NCBI GenBank assembly: GCA_963723745.1
Contig: CAVRRZ010000004.1
Coordinates: 744,001-808,000, forward strand
From: CAVRRZ01 sp963723745
GTDB lineage: Bacteria > Actinomycetota > Actinomycetes > Mycobacteriales > Geodermatophilaceae
Direction: 5' to 3'
DNA length: 64,000 nt
Shown here one piece after another: positions 18,356-26,791 of this stretch. A program made the position numbers and the translations under genes. The notes beneath the pieces were generated by a model. It had not been told where the DNA came from and did not search any database. It was given only the letters and a program-made list of their open reading frames with translations. The stretch's first letter is position 1. Each line of letters opens with the position of its first letter.

Positions 18356-19409
18356 CCAGGACCTCCTCGCTGTAGTGGCAGGCCGCCTCGCGGCCCGGCA
18401 GGACCAGGCGCAGCACCGGGACGTCGTTCCCGCAGTTCATGCCGGGCGGCGTGTCGGGTCCGAGGCGGCGGTGCGAGCACCGGGGGTGGAACGGGCAGCC
18501 CGACGGGATGTTCGCCAGGTTGGGGGGCTGGCCGACGATCGGCTGCAGCCGGCCGCCCTTCGCCTCGACCTGCGGCACCGAGGCCATGAGCCCCTCGGTG
18601 TAGGGGTGGGCGGGCCGCTCGAAGACGTCGTCGACCGTGCCCGTCTCGACGATCCGGCCGGCGTACATGACCGCGACCTTGTCGGCGACCTCGTTGACCA
18701 CCCCGAGGTCGTGGGTGATGAGCACCAGGCCCATGCCGGTCTCGCGCTGCAGGTCCTTGAGCAGGTCCATGACCTGGGCCTGCACCGTGACGTCGAGCGC
18801 CGTGGTCGGCTCGTCGGCGATCAGGATCTTCGGGTCCAGGGCGATCGCCATGGCGATCATGACGCGCTGCCGCATACCGCCGGAGAACTGGTGCGGGTAG
18901 TCGTTGACCCGCTCGTGCGGCGGCCGGGATGCGCACGCGCTCCATCAGCTCGACGGCCAGCTTCTTGCGCCTCCTTGCGGGAGGTGCCGCGGTGGCGCGC
19001 GGAACATCTCGCCGATCTGGAAGCCGACGCTGTAGACCGGGTTCAGCGACGACAGCGCGTCCTGGAAGATCATCGAGATGCCCGGCCCGCGGACCCTGCG
19101 CTGCTCCTCGGCGGGCAGTCGTGAGCAGGTCGCGGCCCTCGAACCAGATGCGCGCCGTCGGGGATCTCCGCCGGCGGGCATGTCGAGGATGCCCATGATC
19201 GCCTGCGCGGACACCGACTTGCCCGACCCGGACTCGCCGAGGATCGCCAGGGTCTCGCCGGCGGCGACGGTGTAGCTGAGCCCGTTGACCGCCTGGACGA
19301 CGTCCCGATCGCGTCCGGAACTCGCACGTAGAGGTCGTCGACCTCGAGCACCGCGGTGGGATCGGACGGTCCGGCGACGGCCGTCGCGGCGGATGCGGGA
19401 TGACGTCAT
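18348..19409 (-). CDS. oppD: Oligopeptide ABC transporter ATPase, OppD type, about seven frameshifts
   Basis: The ATPase core is recognisable in pieces: VLEVDDLYV, VVQAVNGLSYTVAAGETLAI with LGESGSGKSVSAQAIMGIL (Walker A), GPGISMIFQDALSSLNPVYS (Q-loop) and a continuous 3' part from MRQRVMIAMAIALDPKILIA through DEPTTALDVTVQAQ to CPFHPRCSHR. The start ATG overlaps the oppC stop as ATGA. Breaks near 19395, 19330, 19312, 19165, 19003, 18970 and 18925 each need one base. Every conserved element is present, so a working gene with consensus errors is more likely than a decayed one. Confidence 0.82.
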
Positions 19410-20361
19410 GAACGCTGCCTCGGGTCGAGGGCGTCGCGCAGCGCGTCGCCCAGCATGATGAACGCCATGCACCGTCAGGGTCAGGACGGCGCTCGGGAAC
19501 AGGACCAGGTGCGGCGCGGTGCGCAGCAGGCTCTGCCCGGTGTCGATCTGCAGGCCCCACGAGATGGCCGGCCGCTGGAGACCGACGCCGAGGAAGGTCA
19601 GCGTCGCCTCGGCCGCGATCAGCACGCCGATGGTGATCGTCGTGTAGACCAGCACCGGCGCCACCGCGTTGGGCAGGATGTGCCGCACCATGATCCGCCG
19701 ACCGGACGCACCCATCGCCCGTGCGGCTGCCACGTAGTCACTGTTCTTCACCGCGATCACCTGGGACCGCACCAGCCGCATGGCCGTCATCCAGCCGAAG
19801 GCGGCCAGCGCCACGGCCACCGCGATCGGACCGGGCCGGTCGAACGCCGACTTGAGCAGCACGATCGCGCCGAGGATCAACGGCAGCGCGTAGAAGATGT
19901 CGGCGAGGCGGGCCAGGACGCTGTCGGTGAGCCGCCGTAGTAGCCGGCGACGGCGCCGACGATCACGCCGAGCAGCAGGATGACCGCCACCGCCACGACC
20001 AGCCGATGAGCAGCGAGTTGCGCGCGCCGTAGACCACGTTGGCCAGGTAGTCGCAGCCCTGCTGGTCGAAGCCGAACCAGTGCTCGGCCGACGGCTGTGT
20101 CCGCCGAGTTGCTCAGGCTGCACTGCCGCGGATCGGCACCGCGGGCGAACAGGCTGCGGGAAGAGCGCCATCGTCACGAAGACCGCCATCAGGACCGCGC
20201 CGATCCAGAACAGCGGGTTCCGCTTCAGCGCCCGCCAGGCGTCGCTCCAGAGGCTGTTCTGCCGCTCGTCGGTGACGTCGACCGACGGCTCGCCGAGAAC
20301 GGTCCGGGTGCCGGCCTCGACCTCGTCGTGCCGCAGGTCGGCGCTGCTGCTGGTCAGTCAT
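19406..20361 (-). CDS. oppC: Oligopeptide ABC transporter permease, OppC type, frameshifted
   Basis: Inner-membrane subunit with an N-terminal cytoplasmic tail, then LKRNPLFWIGAVLMAVFVTM (helix 1) and the family mark FGFDQQGCDYLANVVYGARN before the transport domain. The EAA loop is visible as YVAAARAMGASGRRIMVRHI followed by LPN. The end is LDALDPRQRS-type, overlapping oppD. Single-base shifts lie near 20335, 20145, 20095, 19985, 19935 and 19460. The start ATG overlaps the oppB stop by 8 bases. Confidence 0.82.
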
Positions 20362-21283
20362 AGCGGATCCTCGGGTCCAGGACGGCGTAGAGCACGTCGA
20401 CGACCAGGTTGAAGAAGATGAAGAAGAAGACCAGCAGGGTGACGATGCCGACGACGACGGCGCCCTCCTGGCTGCGGATGGCGTCGAAGACCGCTCGGCC
20501 GAGGCCGGGGATGTTGAAGATGCCCTCGGTGACGATCGCCCCGCCCATCAGCGCGCCGATGTCGGCGCCGATGAAGGTCACGACCGGGATCAGGCTGTTG
20601 CGCAGGGTGTGCCGGACGACGACGGTCCGCGGGGTCAGGCCCTTGGCCTTCGCCGTCCGCACGTAGTCGGCTCGCAGGTTCTCGGACGATGCTCGTGCGC
20701 GTCAGCCGGGCGACGTAGGCGAGCGATCCGGCCGCGAGCACGAAGCCGGGCAGGAGGTAGCTGTACCAGCCCGTCGCTGGATGCCGGCGATCGGGAACCA
20801 GCCCAGCTGGAGGCCGAAGACGTACTGGGCGAGGAAGCCGAGCACCAGGATCGGGATCGAGACGACGAGCGTCGTCGAGACCAGCACGAGGTTGTCGAAG
20901 AAGCCGTTGCGCCGGATGCCGGCGAGCACGCCGGCGACCATGCCGATGAGGATCTCGAAGAGGATCGCGACGATCGCGAGCCGTGACCGTGACCGGCAGA
21001 CGCTGCGCGATCGTGTCGAGCACCGGGCGGCCGCGGAAGTCGGTGCCGAAGTCGCCCTGCACGAGGTCGCCGAGGTACTTGACGTACTGGACGAGCAGCG
21101 GGTCGTTGAGGTTGAAGTCCTCGACGCAGCTGCGCGACGACGGCGGGCGGCAGCGGGCGGTCCCCGCCGAGCGCCCGGATCGGGTCGCCCGGCAGCGCGT
21201 AGACCATCGCGAAGATCAGGAAGGACGGCCCCGATCAGCACGGGGATGGTGAGCAGCAGCCGGCGCGCTACGTAGCGGCCCAT
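20354..21283 (-). CDS. oppB: Oligopeptide ABC transporter permease, OppB type, frameshifted
   Basis: Starts MGRYVARRLLLTIPVLIGAV, a classic OppB/DppB N-terminus. The next conserved parts appear in other frames: MVYALPGDPIRALGGDRPLP, GDFGTDFRGRPVLDTIAQRL, LAIVAILFEILIGMVAGVLA, YVRTAKAKGLTPRTVVVRHT (EAA loop) and the last helices to LYAVLDPRIRYD. About five single-base shifts fall between 20690 and 21240. The gene follows a 202-bp spacer with a hairpin after oppA and overlaps oppC. Confidence 0.82.
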
Positions 21284-21409
21284 GTCTCCCCTCGGTGGGT
21301 GCGCGGCCGCTCACCGATGAGCGGCGTGAGGGTCACTCTGCCAGCCGGCACGGGGTTTCGACGGGTCCGAGGGACACGTGGCCGCGCGGGCATCGATGAC
21401 CGCATGGAA

Positions 21410-21450
21410 GCCGCCGGGGGGCTGTCCTGTCGGACAGCACCCCCGGCGGC
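21410..21450 (-). terminator. Hairpin between oppA and oppB, likely partial terminator
   Basis: Arms at 21410-21427 and 21432-21450 pair almost perfectly (one bulged base) around TGTC. It is the only strong structure in the 202-bp oppA-oppB spacer. In binding-protein-dependent operons such a hairpin commonly lowers downstream expression, so the binding protein is made in excess over the membrane complex. That role is inferred here. Confidence 0.6.
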
Positions 21451-21485
21451 GAGGGTCGTGCTGGTGTTACCTGATGCGCCCGAGA

Positions 21486-23160
21486 TCAGCCGTTGACGGT
21501 GACCGCGGCAGTGTCGACGTGCCCGAAGATGTCGAATCCGACGTTGGCCACGTTCTCGGTGTGGACGCCCTGCTCGAGCCCGAAGAACATCGGCGCGATC
21601 GGCATGTCCTGCAGGAGGATGTCCTCAGCCTGCTGGTAGAGCTCGATGGCCTCCTCGTTGGAGCCGGCCACGTTGCCCTGAGCCAGCAGCTCGTCGAACT
21701 CCTGGTTGGAGTAGAACGCGGGTAGTTCGACCCCGCCGGCGGGAAGCCGGCCGTCCGAGTACAGCGGGCTCGAGGTAGTTCTCCGTGCTCGGGTAGTCCA
21801 TGCTCCAGCCGAGGCGGAACGGCCCGGTAGCAGCCCTTCTCCTCGAGCAGCGGCAGGTACTCGGCGAAGTCGAGCTCGCCGCGGAGGGTGTACTCGATGC
21901 CGAGGTTCTCGCGCAGCTGGTTGCCCACGGCCTCCATCCACGCGTCGTGGCCGGCGCCGGCGTTGAACCACAGCTCGATCGGCTCGCTGCGGTCGAAGCC
22001 GGCCTCGTCGAGCAGGGCGTTGGCGGCGTCCACGTCGAGCTGGCAGTACTCGCAGGCGCCCTCGCGGTAGCCGTCGACGACCGGCGCGATCGCAGAGGTG
22101 GCCGGGGTGCGCGTGCCGTTGAAGATCGCGTCGGTGATCGCCTCGCGGTCGATCGCCATCGAGAAGGCCTGGCGCACCCGCGGGTCGGACGAAGCGCTCG
22201 TCGTAGGTCGGGAAGCCGACGTAGGTGAACGACGACGACTCGGCCTCGAAGTAGCGGTCACCGAACTCCTGCGGAGCCGTGGTGATCGCGTCCGGCGGGA
22301 GCTGTCCCGGTGATGTCGAGGTTGCCGCCCTGCACGTCGGTGTAGGCGGTGTTGATGTCGGAGTAGATGCGGTACTCGACGGTGTCGGCGTTGGCCGCGT
22401 CCTCGCCGGCGTAGTCCTCGTACTTCGTCAGCGTGATGCCCACGCCCGGCTCGAGCGGACCGTCGGCCTTGAACGGGCCGTTGCCGATCGGGGTGTCCTG
22501 GGCGGCTGCCTCCGGGTCCTCGAAGAAGGACTCCGGCATCGGGTGGAAGGCGCTGTAGCCCACGGTCACCGGGAACTGCGCGAAGGGCGCCGAGAGCGTG
22601 ACCTCGAAGGTCTGCTCGTCGATGACCTCCAGGCCACTCATCTCCTCGGCCGCCGGCTCACCGGTCGGCTCGCCGGCCTCGTTGGTCGGGGCCTGCAGGT
22701 CGTCGTAGCCCTCGATCTTCGAGAGGAAGTAGGAGCCACCCTGCGCGTTCGGGCTGTAGGCCGTGTAGTTCCACGCGTCCACGAACGACGCAGCGGTCAC
22801 GGCGGTGCCGTCGTGGAAGGTCCAGCCGTCCTTCAGCGTGATCGTCCACGTCGTGTTGTCCTCGGACTCGATCGACTCGGCGACGCCGGTGTATTCGATC
22901 GAGCCGTCCGGTGCGTACTTGACCAGCCCGGTCCACAGGGACTCGATGATCTGCGCGCCCTCGGACTCGCTGGTGTTGCCCGGAACCAGGGGGTTCTGCG
23001 GCTCCCCGACCTCAATGCTGAATGAACCGCCGGTAGCCGCCTCACCGCCCTCGGAGCCGTTGCCGCCGTCGTTGTCGTCACTACCGCCACACGCTGACAG
23101 CACCATCGCACCGGCAATGCCGGCCCCGATGAGCGCAGCATTGCGCTTTCCCAACTTCAC
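21486..23160 (-). CDS. oppA: Oligopeptide ABC transporter substrate-binding lipoprotein, OppA type
   Basis: Family 5 solute-binding protein. The start VKLGKRNAALIGAGIAGAMV leads to the lipobox LSACGGS, so the mature protein is lipid-anchored outside the membrane, followed by an acidic Gly-rich linker. Family marks include IIESLWTGLVKYAPDGSIEY, LKDGWTFHDGTAVTAASFVD and VRQAFSMAIDREAITDAIFN. The GTG at 23160 has GGGAGG upstream. Single-base shifts near 22305, 22190, 21828 and 21770 split the C-terminal lobe. First gene of the operon oppABCDF; substrate probably short peptides. Confidence 0.87.
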
Positions 23161-23336
23161 GTGCGATGCCTCCCTCGTCCCGCGTCTGCGGGGGGAATGA
23201 TCTTCGACCGACGCCGACTGCACGGTCGGGCGTCGGCGCTCCTGGTGAGCGGACGCACCGAGGACGACTCAAGGTCCTGGCACGACGGGCCGACACTAGG
23301 CACGCCCGAGAGGGGAGTCCACTGGCGCAACCGATT

Positions 23337-23353
23337 TGTGACCTCGTGTCACA
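23337..23353. promoter_or_regulatory. TGTGAC-N5-GTCACA dyad upstream of oppA
   Basis: A perfect 6-bp dyad around five bases, nested in a larger imperfect inverted repeat (GCGCAACCGA at 23325 against TCGGTTGTGCGC at 23355). It is about 180 bp before the oppA start. It resembles CRP/FNR-family half sites (TGTGA/TCACA), but the spacing is 7 instead of the usual 6, so the regulator is uncertain. Confidence 0.4.
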
Positions 23354-23469
23354 GTCGGTTGTGCGCGCCACAAGTTCGTCGCCCCACGCCCCACAGCAGC
23401 CACAGGAGTTGCGACCCAGCTGACAATCCGCCGGACACTTTTCGGCAACGTCGTCACAACCCGACCCCC

Positions 23470-23491
23470 GGCCATTTGTCCACGAACGTCC
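23470..23491 (-). repeat. Solo copy of the GGCC(A/G)TTTGT(C/G)CAC repeat
   Basis: GGCCATTTGTCCACGAACG matches the reverse complement of the 24533 array unit (GGCCGTTTGTGCACGAAGG) with few changes, and the array's outer units also have GTCCAC. It lies 57 bp past the end of the DUF559-type gene in opposite orientation to the array, so the gene is bracketed by the motif. Confidence 0.6.
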
Positions 23492-23547
23492 GCGGCCGCC
23501 CCACCCCGTCGGGTCACTCCGGCCCTCTTTCGGCCGGCCTCGTGAGC

Positions 23548-24426
23548 TCAGTCGCCGACGCCGGTCAGCACTCGCGCGATGCGTCGCACGAGAGCCGGGA
23601 TGTCGCGCAGATCATGAGCAGCGACGCGGATGACGGTCCAGCCTGCGGCGACGAGTCTGGCGTACCGACCGTCGTCCTTGCGGATCTGCACGCCGTCGAA
23701 GTGGTAGGCACCCTCGTACTCGACGATGACGCGCTGCAGCGGCCATGCCAGATCGACCTGCGCGAGCTCGACTCCACCGGCGTGGACCTCGAACTGTGGC
23801 ACGGGCACGGGCAGTCCTGCGAGCACGCAGGCGACTCGCACCCAGGACTCCGGCGGGCTCTGGCTGCGCCGGTCGCACAATCCGAAGGCGCGCCTGACCC
23901 GGCTGACACCCCAGCGTCCCGATCCCTGCGCCAGCATCTCGCTCAGATGACGCTCGTGGAGCATGTCCGCGGAAAGCATCGCGTCGAGCACGCCCACCGC
24001 GTTCGCCGTCGTTTCGGTGGCGGCGACGTCCCACGCGGTCCGGAGCGGCGTCGTGTGGTGCAACCCGTCCTCGCGTTGGACGACGTCGGCGTCCGGGAGT
24101 TCGAACCGACGGGTGCGCACGCCGGCGGGGCCGCTCCACTGCGCCCCGATCGGGAGCAGCACCGTCACCGAGGCATCGTGCTCGGGTTGCGGTGCGCCGA
24201 GCACCGCGGCAGCGGACCGGGCGCCGAGTGCGGCACCCGGCGGCATCAACAGGGCTGCCGCGCGGCACCTCAGCAGGTGATCGCGAGGCTGCGAGACGTC
24301 GGCGTATACGCCGTGCAGCACGCGGATGAACGGCCCCTCCCGGAGTTGTCTCCGGGTCAGGACGCCCTCCGACAGCGCGTGTGCGCCGATGAAGACGCCC
24401 TCCATGAGCCGGAAGTTCTCGACCAT
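23548..24426 (-). CDS. DUF559-type (PDDEXK-like) protein with N-terminal winged-helix-like domain
   Basis: 292 residues. The N-terminal part (SEGVLTRRQLREGPFIRVLH and GVYAD) looks like the AbiEi-type antitoxin N-terminal domain. The C-terminal part contains QVDLAWPLQRVIVEYEGAYH, FDGVQIRKDDGRYARLVAAG and WTVIRVAAHDL, the DUF559 restriction-endonuclease-like fold with acidic and Lys-type catalytic positions. Such proteins are abundant in high-GC Actinobacteria, often many per genome, and their function is unknown. The start is ATG 24426 or the in-frame ATG at 24405; neither has a good ribosome site. The gene is bracketed by related repeats. Confidence 0.75.
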   Translation of the reverse strand: MVENFRLMEGVFIGAHALSEGVLTRRQLREGPFIRVLHGVYADVSQPRDHLLRCRAAALLMPPGAALGARSAAAVLGAPQPEHDASVTVLLPIGAQWSGPAGVRTRRFELPDADVVQREDGLHHTTPLRTAWDVAATETTANAVGVLDAMLSADMLHERHLSEMLAQGSGRWGVSRVRRAFGLCDRRSQSPPESWVRVACVLAGLPVPVPQFEVHAGGVELAQVDLAWPLQRVIVEYEGAYHFDGVQIRKDDGRYARLVAAGWTVIRVAAHDLRDIPALVRRIARVLTGVGD

Positions 24427-24532
24427 GGACGCAGAGGGTGGCGACCGGCGGCCCCAGGGGCTTGCGAACTGTCCACAATCCGCCTGTGCGTCCACGGGTT
24501 GCGATCCGACGTTGCCCTTCCACCGCTGAGCA

Positions 24533-24773
24533 CTTCGTGGACAAACGGCCGGGGCGATCGGGACCTTCGTGCACAAACGGCCGGGGCGCTCGGGACCTTC
24601 GTGCACAAACGGCCGGGGCGATCGGGACCTTCGTGCACAAACGGCCGGGGCGCTCGGGACCTTCGTGCACAAACGGCCGGGGCGATCGGGACCTTCGTGC
24701 ACAAACGGCCGGGGCGCTCGGGACCTTCGTGCACAAACGGCCGGGGCGATCGGGACCTTCGTGGACAAAAGGC
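24533..24773 (+). repeat. 32-bp tandem repeat array with alternating 64-bp period
   Basis: Seven full units and a 17-base partial unit of CTTCGTGCACAAACGGCC-type sequence run head to tail with no spacers, starting every 32 bases from 24533. Units alternate strictly between GGGGCGATCGGGAC and GGGGCGCTCGGGAC at the unit end, so the true period is 64 bp. The first and last copies have GTGGAC where inner copies have the palindrome GTGCAC. It occupies most of the 350-bp gap between the SRPBCC-NUDIX gene and the DUF559-type gene, both on the minus strand. Open frames through it are artefacts. Confidence 0.9.
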
Positions 24774-24776
24774 AGG

Positions 24777-25538
24777 TCAGAGGCGGGTGAGGAGGGCCCG
24801 GACGGCGGGAAGGAGGGGGCGGTCGGCGGGGATCCAGTCCAGCGCCTCCAGTTCGTCGGCGCGCACCCAGCGCAGCTCGGCGTGCTCCAGGGCGTCGGCG
24901 GCGCCGCCCACCGCCCGCGCCCACCACAGCCGCATCGTCGAGGTGCCGGGCGATCCGCCGGCGACGACGCCGTCGAGCACGACCTCCCCGACGAACGCCT
25001 GCGGCGCGATCTCCAGGCCCAGCTCCTCGCGGCACTCCCGGACCAGCGCGTCGAGTTCGGCCTCCCCCGGCTCGACCTTTCCGCCGGGGAACTCCCAGCA
25101 GGCGTCGTAGGGTCCTCCGTGCCTCTGGGCCACGAGCACCCGGTCGTTCTCGACGACGGCTGCCCCCACCACCTGGACGACGTCGACCGCCGCCCGCGCC
25201 GCCGCCGCCGCGTACGCGTCGAGGTGGGCCTGCATCGACCGCATCAGCCGCCGGCGCAGCACGAACTCGTCGACGACCCGGCCGAGCAGCCCGGTCAGGC
25301 CTGTGTCACCGTCGATCTGCTCGGTCACGAGGGTGCCCGCGCCGGTGGGCCGGAACGTGCGCGTGTGGACCAGCGAACGCCAGCCCGGCACCGGGCCGGC
25401 GGAGTACACGTCGCGTTCGGGTCGGGACGACGACACCTCGGTCAGCGGGAAGGGCCAGGGCCGCCCGAGCGAGCGGGCCACGTCGAAGGCGACGGTCAGC
25501 GGCGCCTCCACCAGGGTGGTGAAACGCAGCCGGAACAC
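24777..25538 (-). CDS. SRPBCC-NUDIX fusion protein
   Basis: The N-terminal half (FRLRFTTLVEAPLTVAFDVA and FRPTGAGTLVTEQIDGDTGL) is a SRPBCC ligand-binding domain. The C-terminal half starts VVGAAVVENDRVLVAQRHGG and carries a complete Nudix box, GGKVEPGEAELDALVREC then REELGLE, as in 8-oxo-dGTP and related pyrophosphatases. The two are joined by an Ala-rich linker at about residues 115-130 without a stop or frameshift that I can see. GTG 25538 is chosen because AGGG lies 8 bases upstream; GTG 25547 is an alternative. The gene is divergent from the Rrf2 regulator and ends 4 bp from the repeat array. Confidence 0.8.
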   Translation of the reverse strand: MFRLRFTTLVEAPLTVAFDVARSLGRPWPFPLTEVSSSRPERDVYSAGPVPGWRSLVHTRTFRPTGAGTLVTEQIDGDTGLTGLLGRVVDEFVLRRRLMRSMQAHLDAYAAAAARAAVDVVQVVGAAVVENDRVLVAQRHGGPYDACWEFPGGKVEPGEAELDALVRECREELGLEIAPQAFVGEVVLDGVVAGGSPGTSTMRLWWARAVGGAADALEHAELRWVRADELEALDWIPADRPLLPAVRALLTRL

Positions 25539-25579
25539 GCAGGACACCCTGGCAGACGCGGGCAGGATGACCTGCAGGA

Positions 25580-25648
25580 CCCGGCAGCATGCGCTGGCAG
25601 CACCCGGCAGCATGCGCTGGCAGCACCCGGCAGCATGCGCTGGCAGGA
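25580..25648. repeat. Three 23-bp iterons in the divergent promoter of the Rrf2 gene
   Basis: Three head-to-tail copies starting at 25580, 25603 and 25626; the third differs at one base near its end. Each contains GGCAGCATGCGCTGGC, an approximate dyad CAGC-ATGC-GCTG. The iterons fill the centre of the 140-bp region between the divergent starts and end 30 bp before the Rrf2 start. They are good candidates for operator sites, perhaps for Rrf2 itself. Confidence 0.7.
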
Positions 25649-25678
25649 CCCGACAGAAGAACCAGCAGAGGGAGAGCA

Positions 25679-26153
25679 GTGCGCATCACCGCCCGCGTCG
25701 ACTACGCCGTCCGCGCCGCCCTCGAGCTGGCCGCGGCGGCGCCGGAGGCGCTGACCGCCGACCGCATCGCGACCGCTCAGCGGATCCCGGTGCGGTTCCT
25801 CCAGGCCATCCTCCGCGACCTGCAGGGCGCCCGTCTGGTCACCAGCCAGCGCGGTCGCGACGGCGGCTACCGGCTGGCGCTGCCCCCCGAGGAGATCGCC
25901 CTGGCGCGGGTGATGCGGGTGGAGCAGGGCTTCCTCGCCGACGTGCACGGCCAGCGACCGGAGGACGTCGACTACCCGGGCGCGGCCGCCGCGCTGGCCA
26001 CGCGTCTGGGTGGCCGCCCGCGCCAGCTACCGGCAGGTGCTCGAGCAGGTGACGTTGGCCGACGTCGTCCGCGGCGAACTGCCGGCGCACGTGCAGGAGC
26101 TGCTGGAGGTCGAGAACGCCTGGCGCAGCTTCGGGGACTCCCCCTCCGGGTGA
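25679..26153 (+). CDS. Rrf2-family transcriptional regulator, one frameshift
   Basis: Winged-helix repressor family that includes CymR (cysteine metabolism) and IscR. It starts VRITARVDYAVRAALELAAA, with helix-turn-helix IPVRFLQAILRDLQGARLVT and wing SQRGRDGGYRLALPPEEI. After one extra base at about 26005 it ends VWVAARASYRQVLEQVTLAD. No Cys cluster is present, so it is not an Fe-S IscR type. It heads a group of sulfate-assimilation genes, so a CymR-like role in sulfur control is a reasonable inference. GAGGGAG precedes the GTG start. Confidence 0.85.
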
Positions 26154-26196
26154 GGACCCGCGCGTCCGCGCCCGCGCGTGTAGAACACTGACCGCC

Positions 26197-26749
26197 ATGT
26201 CAGCTCCGCACGACGCAGGTGTCACCGTCTTCCTCACCGGCCTGTCGGGCGCCGGCAAGTCCACCGATCGCCGATGCACTGGTGGCCGCGCTCGAGGCCG
26301 ACGGCACGCCGGTGACGGTCCTGGACGGCGACGTCGTCCGCACGCACCTGTCCAGCGAGCTGTCCTTCTCCCGCGAGCACCGGGACCTCAACATCCGCCG
26401 GATCGGGTTCGTCGCCGGCGAGGTCGTCAAGCACGGCGGCACGGTCGTGGTCGCCGCGATCGCGCCCTACGAGCAGGCGCGCGAGGACGCGCGGCGCCTG
26501 GTCGAGGAGCACGGCCGGTTCGTGCTGGTCCACCTGGCCACGCCGCTCGAGGTCTGCGAGGCCCGCGACGTGAAGGGCCTCTACACGAAGGCTCGTGCCG
26601 GTGAGATCCCGGAGTTCACCGGGGTGAGCGACCCCTACGAGCCGCCGGTCCGCGCCGAGGTCACCATCGACACCTCGGTCACCCCGTTGGAGGAGTCGGT
26701 CGCTCGCATCCGGGCGGCGATGGACGGCCAACCGGCCCCTGTGAGCTGA
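26197..26749 (+). CDS. cysC: Adenylylsulfate kinase, one frameshift
   Basis: Phosphorylates APS to PAPS. The P-loop FLTGLSGAGKST is followed by one extra base at 26268, then IADALVAALEADGTPVTVLD, GDVVRTHLSSELSFSREHRD (APS-binding) and LNIRRIGFVAGEVVKHGGTV, all highly conserved CysC segments, ending with KGLYTKARAGEIPEFTGVSD. It lies between the Rrf2 gene and the leader peptide. The sulfate adenylyltransferase genes are not in the window, and PAPS here may serve sulfation instead of reduction. Confidence 0.9.
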
Positions 26750-26791
26750 GCCACGCCGCACGATCCCGCGAGATATGGCACGATCGTCCCC

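Larger units (their letters stand above)
23161..23547. other. 387-bp intergenic region upstream of oppA
   Basis: No credible gene. It must hold the oppA promoter (minus strand). It contains a dyad at 23337-23353 and a solo copy of a repeat at 23470-23491, both listed separately. The rest shows nothing I can interpret. Confidence 0.6.

Noticed and set aside
23337..23353. A CRP/GlxR binding site before oppA
   Set aside because: TGTGA and TCACA are 7 bases apart, while the CRP-type consensus has 6. Kept only as an unassigned dyad.
24533..24773. CRISPR array
   Set aside because: Units are contiguous, with no unique spacers, and no cas genes are present.
24438..25754. Long open frames with peptide repeats of the type KRPGRSGPSCTNG through the tandem array
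   Set aside because: A 32-bp unit cycles through all three frames, so the repeats are open by chance. No start, ribosome site or domain supports a protein.
26605..26750. Possible pseudogene status for cysC and other split sulfur genes
   Set aside because: Only single-base shifts separate fully conserved segments, and similar shifts affect essential dap and sdh genes, so consensus error is the simpler explanation.
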